DNA from: Candidatus Borrarchaeota archaeon
GTDB lineage: Archaea; Asgardarchaeota; Sifarchaeia; Borrarchaeales; Borrarchaeaceae
Reading direction: 5' to 3'
Assembly (NCBI GenBank): GCA_016840645.1
Contig: JAEORY010000001.1
Coordinates: forward strand, 1-64,000
DNA: 64,000 bases
This document shows, piece by piece, positions 23,453 through 31,143 of this stretch. Both the position numbers and the translations under genes were made by a program. Position 1 is the first letter of the stretch; every line of letters begins with the position of its first letter. The notes under the pieces are model-generated. The model was not told the origin of the DNA, ran no database searches, and was given only the letters and a program-made list of their open reading frames with translations.

Positions 23453-24191
23453 CGGAAAAGAAATAACCACTATCATTCAAGCAAGACTTGGATCAACAAG
23501 ACTGCCGAATAAAGTTCTACTACCTCTGGCTAATAGGTCGGTTATAGAATGGGTATTTCATCGTTCATGTTATTCAAGGTATACTGATAGAACCATCGTT
23601 GCCATTCCTGATAATGAAGAAAACAGCCACCTCGCTGATTTTCTATACAATAAAAATATGAATTTCATCACTTGGAAAGGCGATGAGGATGATGTTATGT
23701 CAAGGGTCATCGCTGCTGCAAGCATCACCAAAACTGACATCATCGTTGACATAACTGCTGATTGCCCGATGGTCGACCCGTGGCATATTGATTATATGAT
23801 AAAGCTAAAAGAAGATAATCACATTGAATATATATCTAACTGTGTGATGAGAACATGGCCTGATGGATTAGATATACAAATATATGATTTGAATACTCTA
23901 CGAAGTGTTAAGAAGATATTCAAGCCAAAGAATCATGTTGGTTGGAATATAGCACAACATCCAACATTCTTCAGTGTATTCAACCTATCGGCTCCCGATG
24001 AATACTACTGGCCTGAATTAGGACTCACCCTCGATACCGAGGATGATTATACCTTGCTATCACATATTTTCAAGATATTTAAAAAAGATATATATTTCAG
24101 AGTTGAAGATATTATTCGATATATCAAAAAAAATCTCCCACTTGCTGACATAAACAAACATATCATAAGAAAGAAACCAGAAGAAGGATAA
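23445..24191 (+). CDS. CMP-sugar cytidylyltransferase (SpsF/PseF-like)
   Basis: 248 residues with the nucleotidyltransferase opening IIQARLGSTRLPNKVL and the acidic motif DIIVDITADCPMVDP. These enzymes activate nonulosonic acids as CMP-sugars (PseF/NeuA/LegF family); this one resembles SpsF of spore-coat and glycan loci. First gene of a surface-sugar block that continues with oxidoreductase, aminotransferase, synthase, dehydratase and acetyltransferase genes, so CMP activation of a nonulosonic acid is the likely reaction. Confidence 0.8.
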   Translation: MYNGKEITTIIQARLGSTRLPNKVLLPLANRSVIEWVFHRSCYSRYTDRTIVAIPDNEENSHLADFLYNKNMNFITWKGDEDDVMSRVIAAASITKTDIIVDITADCPMVDPWHIDYMIKLKEDNHIEYISNCVMRTWPDGLDIQIYDLNTLRSVKKIFKPKNHVGWNIAQHPTFFSVFNLSAPDEYYWPELGLTLDTEDDYTLLSHIFKIFKKDIYFRVEDIIRYIKKNLPLADINKHIIRKKPEEG

Positions 24192-24197
24192 ACCAAA

Positions 24198-25184
24198 ATG
24201 CCAAAAGATAGATATTCAGCAGTGATTATAGGAGCAGGATCTATTGGGGCTTTAAAGCCTGACAAATATGACAGCCCTAATACCGAAAATATCCTTACCC
24301 ATGCTCATGCTATCTATAATAATCCAGAAACTGAACTGATAGCTATTGTTGATAACGATATTGATAAAGCGAATAAGGCAGCAGATAAATGGAGTTGTAA
24401 ACCTCTATATGATCTACAAGATGCGCCTTTTCTTTATGGATCAGATATATATGTTGTAGCTACTCCAACCCATACTCATAAAAGAATTCTTGAAAGTGTT
24501 CTTACACTCAAACCAAAGATAGTAATCGCTGAAAAGCCATTTACGAGAGGGTTTATTGAAGCAAAGATGGTATCGGATTTATATGAGAAAAATAATATTC
24601 CATTAGTGGTGAATTATTCAAGGCGATTTACTTTTGAATATGGACAAATTAAAGAAATGATTGACAGTGAAAAATGGGGCAAAGTATTGAATTGCAACTT
24701 TTACTATAACCGAGGATTAAAACATGAAGGATGCCATGCTATCGACCTCTTTAATTATTTCTTTGGAGAGTTGATTGATGGAAACATAATACTTGATAAT
24801 TCAATATGTGACTACTCACAATTTGATCCAACATATGCAGCATTCTTCACATATCAAAAATGCCCCTATATATTTATGTTTCCAGTCGATGGTAGGAAGA
24901 TATCAATATTTGAGATGAATATCATGTTTGAAAAAGCCAGGGTTAGCTTCGTCGATCATGGTACAAAATTAAATATATATGAGCTAACAACTGAAGAGAT
25001 ATATGATAATACCAAGGTGCTTTCAAGCACTCCAACAAAAACAATCAACACACAACTTACCAAATCACTTTCATGTCTTATTGATAACACTGTTAATTAT
25101 CTTGATGGAAATATGGACTTCTTATTATGCACAGATAAAGATGCAATAGAAGTCCATGAAGTCTATTACGCAATAGGTCTTTAA
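24198..25184 (+). CDS. Gfo/Idh/MocA family oxidoreductase
   Basis: 328 residues. Rossmann motif VIIGAGSIGALKPD, then VVATPTHTHKRIL and AEKPFTRGF, the EKP motif of the family. Catalytic-type His/Asp lie in HEGCHAIDLFNYFFGE (about 175-190). NAD(P)-dependent sugar oxidoreductase; the exact step in the nonulosonic block is unclear, since the classical pseudaminic acid route has no such enzyme. It may tailor the sugar, as PtmF/legionaminic gene sets do. Confidence 0.8.
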   Translation: MPKDRYSAVIIGAGSIGALKPDKYDSPNTENILTHAHAIYNNPETELIAIVDNDIDKANKAADKWSCKPLYDLQDAPFLYGSDIYVVATPTHTHKRILESVLTLKPKIVIAEKPFTRGFIEAKMVSDLYEKNNIPLVVNYSRRFTFEYGQIKEMIDSEKWGKVLNCNFYYNRGLKHEGCHAIDLFNYFFGELIDGNIILDNSICDYSQFDPTYAAFFTYQKCPYIFMFPVDGRKISIFEMNIMFEKARVSFVDHGTKLNIYELTTEEIYDNTKVLSSTPTKTINTQLTKSLSCLIDNTVNYLDGNMDFLLCTDKDAIEVHEVYYAIGL

Positions 25185-25200
25185 ATAAGGAGATTAAGAA

Positions 25201-26556
25201 ATGCCAAAACTTGCAATAAAAGGTGGTCTTAAAGTTAGAAATAACCCTTTCCCGAATATGTCAACAATAGGCCAAAGTGAGTTGAATGCAGCGAGAAGGG
25301 TTATATTGACAGGAAATTTATCAGGTTTCAGAGGCAATTCAGGCCCAGGGTTTCAAGGTGGTCCCGAAGTAAGAGCACTTGAAAAGGAATGGGAAAAGAA
25401 ATTTGGAGTTAAACATGCTATCGCCGTCAACTCCTGTACATCGGGGTTGCATATTGCTTGCATAGCCATTGATTTAAAACCAGGTGATGAAGTAATTGTG
25501 ACTCCATGGTCGATGTCATGTAGTGCGACAGCGCCTATGATATGTGGGGCTATTCCAATCTTCGCTGACATTGAAGAGGATTATTATTGCCTTGATCCTC
25601 AATCGATAAGGGATAGAATAAGTGCAAGAACCAAAGCAATTATAGTAGTTGACTTATTTGGGCAGCCACATGATTATTCAGAAATACGAAAAATAGCCGA
25701 CGAATATAGTCTATCTATAATTGAGGATGCTGCACAAGCCATCGGATCATACTACGGTAAAAGAAGTACAGGAACGCTTGGAGATATCGGCGTTTATTCC
25801 TTCACTCAAGGGAAGCATATTACCTGCGGTGAAGGTGGTATGATCGTAACAAATGATGATAAATTAGCGATGTCTTGTATGTTGCTAAGAAATCATGCCG
25901 AGGCGGTTGAAAATGATTTGATTGGTTCAAAACCAAATTATAAAAAATATACTCTCCCTACATTTGATCACAATCTATTTGGATTCAACATGAGAATGAC
26001 AGAGATACAGGCCGCCATACTGAGAGAGCAACTCAAGTATTTAGATGGCGTTGTAGAAAAGCATCAGAAATCAGAACAATTCATAAGTGATAATCTAAGC
26101 CATCTAGATTATATTATCAAGTTTCCTAAAGTCAGACCTTACTCAACACATTCTTATTATGTTCAAGCTTTAAAATGGAGAACTGAAAATAAACATACTG
26201 AAGGAATACACCGCGATCAATATATTGAAGCAGTCAGGGCGGAGTTATCGCATGAAGAAGGTAGAGCTATTGAAGGCGTCCCGATCAGCTACGGATACAT
26301 AAAACCTCTTTACTTATTTCCTATATTCCAAAACTACCAAGATAAGTTAGACATCTATAAAAATGAGTATGAAAAAATCAGAAGGAGGCGTATAAAGGAG
26401 AATTATACACAAGGCAGTTGCCCTGTAGCTGAAAGATTATGGAAGAATGAAATAATTATAAACAGGCTGGTTGGAATGAATCTAATGGTTAGTGATCTTA
26501 AGGATGTCGTTAATGCATTCATTAAGGTTTGGGAGAATAGGGATGAATTAAGGTAA
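25201..26556 (+). CDS. DegT/DnrJ/EryC1/StrS sugar aminotransferase
   Basis: 451 residues. PLP-dependent sugar aminotransferase: AVNSCTSGLHIA binds phosphate, EDAAQAIGSYY contains the family aspartate, and Lys205 in TQGKHITCGEGG forms the Schiff base. Likely performs the PseC/LegC-type transamination of the 4-keto sugar made by the dehydratase at 27581. Carries a longer than usual C terminus. Strong ribosome binding site AAGGAG. Confidence 0.85.
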   Translation: MPKLAIKGGLKVRNNPFPNMSTIGQSELNAARRVILTGNLSGFRGNSGPGFQGGPEVRALEKEWEKKFGVKHAIAVNSCTSGLHIACIAIDLKPGDEVIVTPWSMSCSATAPMICGAIPIFADIEEDYYCLDPQSIRDRISARTKAIIVVDLFGQPHDYSEIRKIADEYSLSIIEDAAQAIGSYYGKRSTGTLGDIGVYSFTQGKHITCGEGGMIVTNDDKLAMSCMLLRNHAEAVENDLIGSKPNYKKYTLPTFDHNLFGFNMRMTEIQAAILREQLKYLDGVVEKHQKSEQFISDNLSHLDYIIKFPKVRPYSTHSYYVQALKWRTENKHTEGIHRDQYIEAVRAELSHEEGRAIEGVPISYGYIKPLYLFPIFQNYQDKLDIYKNEYEKIRRRRIKENYTQGSCPVAERLWKNEIIINRLVGMNLMVSDLKDVVNAFIKVWENRDELR

Positions 26557-26561
26557 GGAAT

Positions 26562-26714
26562 ATGAAAACAAAAAATATAGATAAAATCATTCTTGTAGTT
26601 ATCGGGTTTAATATAGCCGTTAATATACATCAAGGAAATTGGCAGGCGGCGCTTGGATGGTTTATCGCCTCTCTTACTATTATTAGATTGCTTTTCTTTT
26701 ATAAAGAGAAATAA
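26562..26714 (+). CDS. Small membrane protein
   Basis: 50 residues with two short hydrophobic stretches (IILVVIGFNIAV and LGWFIASLTIIRLLFF) and AAGGAA before the ATG. It sits between two sugar genes. Family unknown. Confidence 0.5.
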   Translation: MKTKNIDKIILVVIGFNIAVNIHQGNWQAALGWFIASLTIIRLLFFYKEK

Positions 26715-26736
26715 AAAATTAATAAGGATCAGTAAA

Positions 26737-27597
26737 ATGATACCATTTATAGCAGATATTGGAAGCAACCATAATCAAAGTCTCACAAGGGCTAAAAATC
26801 TTATTTTAGCTGCAAAAGAGAGTGGTTGTTGGGGAGTTAAGTTTCAGCTTTTTAAAGCCGAACAGCTATGGAGAGATAAGACAGTAGCAGGAAGGATGAA
26901 GCATTGGGAATTGCCAGAAGAGTTCATTCCTGAGCTTTCAAGTTTTTGTAAAGCGCTTGATATAGCCTTCGGCTGCACACCTTTCTACTTAAAAGCTGTC
27001 GATATACTCAAAGATCATGTTGACTTTTTAAAGGTTGGTTCATACGAATTACTCTGGCTTGATTTAATCAGGAAGTGTGCAAAAACTGATAAGAAGCTTA
27101 TCCTATCGACTGGCATGGGATCATTTGTTGAGATACTTAATGCAATGTCAGCCGCCATTGTGCATTGTAAATCAGGATGTAATGATGATGATAACGTCTT
27201 AGGTTCTATATCAGTCCTGCATTGTAATTCGACCTATCCTGCCAACCTTGAAGATTGCAATATGGCACAGATAGAAGTGCTTAGAAATCAATTTCGGAGA
27301 TCAGTTGGATGGAGTGATCATACCACTGAGCCAGGGGTAATTTATTCTGCCATTTCATATGGTGCCTCAATAATTGAATTTCATTTGGATTTAGAAGATA
27401 AGCAAGGGGTCGAATCTAGAAGCGGCCATTGCTGGAAACCAAGTAAAATTGAATGTGTTATAAATAATATAAGCAACTGGTTGAAGACTGAATATTTCAG
27501 TAAAACCAGTTTAACACAAAAAATAGAGGAGCTAAGAAAGTCAAGAACTGACCCAACTGATGGAATGAGGCCATTGAAGAATGTCAAATCTACATAA
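26737..27597 (+). CDS. Nonulosonic acid synthase (NeuB/PseI/LegI family)
   Basis: 286 residues from the ATG at 26737, which has AAGGA 9 nt upstream; an earlier in-frame ATG at 26653 would add an unlikely hydrophobic tail. Family motifs: FIADIGSNHNQ, WGVKFQLFKAEQL, LKVGSYELL, LILSTGMGS, VLHCNSTYPA and GWSDHTTEPG. These condense phosphoenolpyruvate with a hexose to give a nine-carbon acid. The C-terminal antifreeze-like (SAF) domain of NeuB is missing, which shortens it by about 60 residues. Overlaps the dehydratase gene by 17 nt. Confidence 0.85.
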   Translation: MIPFIADIGSNHNQSLTRAKNLILAAKESGCWGVKFQLFKAEQLWRDKTVAGRMKHWELPEEFIPELSSFCKALDIAFGCTPFYLKAVDILKDHVDFLKVGSYELLWLDLIRKCAKTDKKLILSTGMGSFVEILNAMSAAIVHCKSGCNDDDNVLGSISVLHCNSTYPANLEDCNMAQIEVLRNQFRRSVGWSDHTTEPGVIYSAISYGASIIEFHLDLEDKQGVESRSGHCWKPSKIECVINNISNWLKTEYFSKTSLTQKIEELRKSRTDPTDGMRPLKNVKST

Positions 27598-28564
27598 TGC
27601 CGAAATATTAATAACAGGCGGGACAGGTAGCCTTGGGCTAACCCTTGTAAAAACCCTTGTAAAATATCATTCAGAAATAAAAGGGATACGAGTCTTTTCA
27701 AGAGACGAACTGAAGCAATGGCTGATGAAGCAGGAGATCAACGTATGGTGTATCAAAAATAAGCTCTATGTGCCGATCTCTTATTTGGTGGGTGATGTAA
27801 GAGATATCAAAAGGCTTAAGATTGCGATGAGAGGGGTCACCCATGTCATCCATGCTGCTGCCATGAAGCAAGTCCCTGCCTGTGAAGAAAACCCTCTTGA
27901 AGCGATTAAGACAAATATAGGCGGTGCAGAGAACATATTAGAAGCCGCTCTTTCATGTGACTCAATCGAGAAGGTTTTAGGCATAAGTACTGATAAGGCA
28001 ATATACCCTATAAATCTCTACGGGGTTACGAAAGCCGCGATGGAAAAGTTATTCATCCAAGGCAACGTTTACAGTAAAGGACATGAGAGAAAACCAAGAT
28101 TCAGTTGCTGCCGATATGGGAACGTTATAGGAAGCAGAGGAAGTGTGATTCCTTTATTTAAAAGTCAATATGATAGAAATCAAGAGATAACCGTTACCGA
28201 TTTGAAAATGACAAGGTTTTGGATTACCCGGCCAGCCGCTGCTCGCTTTGTAATAAATAGATTGATGTATATGGAGGGTGGTGAGATATTCGTCCCTAAA
28301 ATGCCAAGTTGTAGGGTTGTCGATCTTGCCAGAATGCTTATCCCTGATGTCCCTATAAAATATGTAGGGATAAGGAAAGGAGAGAAGATTCATGAATGGC
28401 TGATAACAACTGAGGAGAGCAGCGATTTATTAGAGTTAGGTAAAAGCTATGTAATCTCTTCAAGATATCAAAACAAGCATAAGAAGTTCGCTTATAACAG
28501 CCTTAGTAATGAACGGATTTTGAAAAAAGATGAATTCCATAAAATGTTAATAGAAGAAGTATAG
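27581..28564 (+). CDS. UDP-GlcNAc 4,6-dehydratase (PseB/CapD-like)
   Basis: 327 residues of the extended SDR family: GGTGSLG (13-19) binds NADP, AAAMKQVP and LYGVTKAAME (YxxxK) form the active site as in PseB. RYGNVIGSRGSVIPLF and RKGEKIHEWLI are PseB/FlaA1 wording. It makes the 4-keto-6-deoxy sugar that the DegT aminotransferase uses. Start overlaps the synthase gene. Confidence 0.85.
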   Translation: MSNLHNAEILITGGTGSLGLTLVKTLVKYHSEIKGIRVFSRDELKQWLMKQEINVWCIKNKLYVPISYLVGDVRDIKRLKIAMRGVTHVIHAAAMKQVPACEENPLEAIKTNIGGAENILEAALSCDSIEKVLGISTDKAIYPINLYGVTKAAMEKLFIQGNVYSKGHERKPRFSCCRYGNVIGSRGSVIPLFKSQYDRNQEITVTDLKMTRFWITRPAAARFVINRLMYMEGGEIFVPKMPSCRVVDLARMLIPDVPIKYVGIRKGEKIHEWLITTEESSDLLELGKSYVISSRYQNKHKKFAYNSLSNERILKKDEFHKMLIEEV

Positions 28565-28573
28565 GAGAAAAAA

Positions 28574-28831
28574 ATGAAAGTATTTATGTTGATTTTAGCA
28601 AGTTTAATTTTTGTATCAGTATCCAATGCAGGTGAAATATGGGATGCATTTATATCTCAGAAACCCGCACCAATGCGTCACTGCTATGGTTGTCAAGAAG
28701 ATAGACGGGTGCAACAGGTCGAATCACAGTTTCAAAACAAAAATAATCGATTTGATTCTGGTGAGACTGATTCCGATGGATATGAAGGAAGTGATCCAAT
28801 AGACCCCGAAGGAACTGAACCAAGGTTTTAA
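28574..28831 (+). CDS. Small exported protein
   Basis: 85 residues with a signal peptide (MKVFMLILASLIFVSVSNAG), likely cleaved after SNA. The mature part is polar, with a CYGC pair and an acidic C terminus. No lipobox. Strong GGAG ribosome binding site. Function unknown; it sits inside the sugar operon, 3 nt before the acetyltransferase. Confidence 0.6.
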   Translation: MKVFMLILASLIFVSVSNAGEIWDAFISQKPAPMRHCYGCQEDRRVQQVESQFQNKNNRFDSGETDSDGYEGSDPIDPEGTEPRF

Positions 28832-28834
28832 TAA

Positions 28835-29401
28835 ATGAATAAAATATATGAAACAGATGATCTCATATTCGTTCCTTTCTTCAATATCAATCTAAAAAAT
28901 AGCAATTACTATGCTTGGATGCATGATCAGGAAGTCACCAGATATAACTCACATGGCCTCTTCCCTTATACAAAGAAAGAGGAGGATGAATGGCGTCAGG
29001 CGATTATAGATAATAAAATCATCGCCTGGGCAATAGTGAAGAAAATAGGCCCAAAAGAATTAGCCGGGCATCCTGTTAAGAGGACAGAGATGATCCATAT
29101 AGGTAATGTCAGTCTTCAGAGTTTCAACTGGATTAATCGAAGTGCTGAAATCGCCATCGTAATTGGCGAGAAGCAATACTGGGGTAAGGGATATGCGACT
29201 AAAGCATTCGATATAATGATAAGTCATGGATTCATGAAATTGAATCTTCACAGGATATGGTCTGGAACGGCTTCTATTAATAACGGGATGATTAGGGTAT
29301 TTGAAAAAGTAGGAATGCAATACGAAGGAACCTTTAGGGATGGAACTTTTCTTAATGGCCGTTATGTTGATGTTGTCTGCTATGCAGCGATTCAGGTGTA
29401 G
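28835..29401 (+). CDS. GNAT N-acetyltransferase (PseH-like)
   Basis: 188 residues, RimJ/RimL-type GNAT: residues about 75-170 hold IHIGNVSLQSFNWINRSAEI, IVIGEKQYWGKGYATKAF (acetyl-CoA binding R/QxxGxG/A variant) and HRIWSGTASINNGMIRVFEK. In nonulosonic pathways PseH/LegH acetylates the amino sugar; the location supports that role. A generic protein acetyltransferase is the alternative. Confidence 0.75.
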   Translation: MNKIYETDDLIFVPFFNINLKNSNYYAWMHDQEVTRYNSHGLFPYTKKEEDEWRQAIIDNKIIAWAIVKKIGPKELAGHPVKRTEMIHIGNVSLQSFNWINRSAEIAIVIGEKQYWGKGYATKAFDIMISHGFMKLNLHRIWSGTASINNGMIRVFEKVGMQYEGTFRDGTFLNGRYVDVVCYAAIQV

Positions 29402-29514
29402 GTGGCTGGTTTCCTACCTCCTTTCCCAGCCGCCTCAAGGAGGGAGAGGGCGGTTGCTCTGGGGTAGGAGTAACGCCATCTCTCTTCCTAATATTAAATG
29501 AGGAATAAAGGGAA
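29402..29514 (+). other. GC-rich structured intergenic segment
   Basis: Unusually GC-rich for the window. GGTGGCTGG (29402-29410 region) pairs with CCAGCCGCC, and GGCGGTTGCT with AGTAACGCC further on, so two consecutive hairpins can form before the gene at 29515. No open frame of note and no U-run. Possible leader RNA. Confidence 0.4.
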
Positions 29515-29712
29515 ATGAGCTATTTAAAAGATTACTCCTGGCATCACCATCATTTTTGGGTGCTAAAATCGCATTACAAGCATAGCACCGTGGCTGACAT
29601 CGGCACACCCTTGGATATCCATCAGACATATTATCATGTAGAAAAATGTACTATATGTTCTGCTGAAAGAATAGTTCCAATTGTACGATATTTCCGAAAT
29701 GAAATTGTGTAA
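29515..29712 (+). CDS. Small hypothetical protein
   Basis: 65 residues, His/Tyr rich, with CTICSAE near the C terminus. A matching ribosome binding site (AAGGGA) precedes the ATG. Family not recognised. Confidence 0.5.
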   Translation: MSYLKDYSWHHHHFWVLKSHYKHSTVADIGTPLDIHQTYYHVEKCTICSAERIVPIVRYFRNEIV

Positions 29713-29726
29713 GAAAGAAATATAAA

Positions 29727-29924
29727 ATGCAAACGGGTTGTTACGTCCTTCATTTATACTGCGATAAAAGAGAAAATAGAAGATGCAAAGGTGATGAATT
29801 CCCTTACGTATATACAGCAGAATATGGGTCTACTTGCCGGGAGCAAGCTAGAAAAGATGGATGGAAGTTAGGCAAAAAAGACATATGTCCGATATGTAAT
29901 AATAAGTTGTGGTTTCGCAATTAG
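29727..29924 (+). CDS. Small four-cysteine protein
   Basis: 65 residues with ICPICNNKLW at the C terminus and further cysteines at the N terminus, consistent with a zinc ribbon. Family not recognised. Confidence 0.5.
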   Translation: MQTGCYVLHLYCDKRENRRCKGDEFPYVYTAEYGSTCREQARKDGWKLGKKDICPICNNKLWFRN

Positions 29925-30001
29925 TATACGATCCTACAACCATCTTTAAACCGTAAACACCAGAAGTAGCTCCACGATAGTATAAGGAAAGAATTAAAAA
30001 A

Positions 30002-30370
30002 ATGTTTGATTATCATCTAATGGATCGTGTTTTAAGAAGAAAAAGTAATTTTGTCTGTGAATTTAACAAAGTTGCCAGAGAAGCCTACCAGATAAATAAA
30101 GAAAACGGCTGGTGGGATTGGGAAAGAAATGATGGCGAGCTCATTGCCCTTATGCATTCGGAGTTATCTGAGGCTTTAGAAGGTCTAAGGAAAAAATTAC
30201 CATCAGATAAGATAGATGGCTTTTTGGCAGTAGAGGAAGAGCTGGCCGATACTATCATCCGTATTATGGATATGGCTATGGCAAGAGGATATAGCATCGC
30301 TGGCGCTATAGAGGCAAAACTCGAATATAATAAGACAAGAGGATATAAACATGGAGGGAAGGAGTTCTGA
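30002..30370 (+). CDS. MazG-like nucleotide pyrophosphohydrolase
   Basis: 122 residues. ELIALMHSELSEALEGLR and VEEELADTIIRIMDMA give the ExxE ... ExxD metal-binding pairs of all-alpha NTP pyrophosphatases. Such phage enzymes adjust dNTP or ppGpp pools. Starts after AAGGAAAG. The stop overlaps the next start. Confidence 0.8.
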   Translation: MFDYHLMDRVLRRKSNFVCEFNKVAREAYQINKENGWWDWERNDGELIALMHSELSEALEGLRKKLPSDKIDGFLAVEEELADTIIRIMDMAMARGYSIAGAIEAKLEYNKTRGYKHGGKEF

Positions 30371-30582
30371 TGGATTCACGTAAGTTAATAGAACTATTTG
30401 ATGATAAGCATCGCGAGAGAATTGATGATTACAGAAGAGGTTTATTAAACCATTCAAAAAAACCTGTTTCAGATAAAATCCATGTAGCCGTCCTTGCCTT
30501 AATCGAAGTCATCGCCCCATATCTGAAAGAAGATGCTGAAATTGAAAAAATAATGAAACAATTGATCAATAGGGGGTATTAA
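30370..30582 (+). CDS. Small hypothetical protein
   Basis: 70 residues, helical and charged, start overlapping the MazG-like stop (TGATG). Family unknown. Confidence 0.5.
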   Translation: MDSRKLIELFDDKHRERIDDYRRGLLNHSKKPVSDKIHVAVLALIEVIAPYLKEDAEIEKIMKQLINRGY

Positions 30583-30587
30583 TTAAT

Positions 30588-30956
30588 ATGGAATTAGAAA
30601 CATTAAAATATGGGATTGAAGAGCTAGAAAAACTCATCAGCGGATTACAGCCCGTCGGTAAACATATCTGGGATGTAATGGTAAGACAAGCGATAATAAA
30701 TTCTATATTAAGTTGGGCATTCTTATTAGCGTTTTCAATAGTAATATATAAATTAATCACTTTTCTAAACAAACATTGGGAACCAACTGAAGGGTATAGT
30801 ATAACCGAAAATGATCATGAGGCATTTTGGATATCCTTATTGTTTATTGTTTCTATATTTGTAATTGTCGCATTAGTCAACTTCTTAATTCATGGCTTTG
30901 ATATACTAAACCCTGAATATAGAGCTATCATGGGATTAATAGGCAGAAATGAATAA
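30588..30956 (+). CDS. Membrane protein, two spans
   Basis: 122 residues with two hydrophobic helices (about 43-63, ILSWAFLLAFSIVIYKLI, and 85-108, WISLLFIVSIFVIVALVNFL). N-terminal 40 residues are soluble. Could be holin-like; no lysozyme seen nearby. Confidence 0.55.
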   Translation: MELETLKYGIEELEKLISGLQPVGKHIWDVMVRQAIINSILSWAFLLAFSIVIYKLITFLNKHWEPTEGYSITENDHEAFWISLLFIVSIFVIVALVNFLIHGFDILNPEYRAIMGLIGRNE

Positions 30957-31143
30957 ATCATCAAACCAAAATCAAATATTAAACGAGATAGAAGCCATCC
31001 GTTCCTCGAATAATTCTAACTGGATGAGGATTATAAGAATCGCTCTCAAGCATGATAAAGAAGAAACTATAAAACTTCTTAAGAACATAGTTGAAATGGA
31101 CGGAAGAATAAAGTCAGAAATGGAGAAACTAATTAATGAATAG
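30949..31143 (+). CDS. Small hypothetical protein
   Basis: 64 residues, helical, start and stop both overlapping neighbours by 8 nt, so likely coupled to the Maf-like gene. Family unknown. Confidence 0.5.
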   Translation: MNKSSNQNQILNEIEAIRSSNNSNWMRIIRIALKHDKEETIKLLKNIVEMDGRIKSEMEKLINE

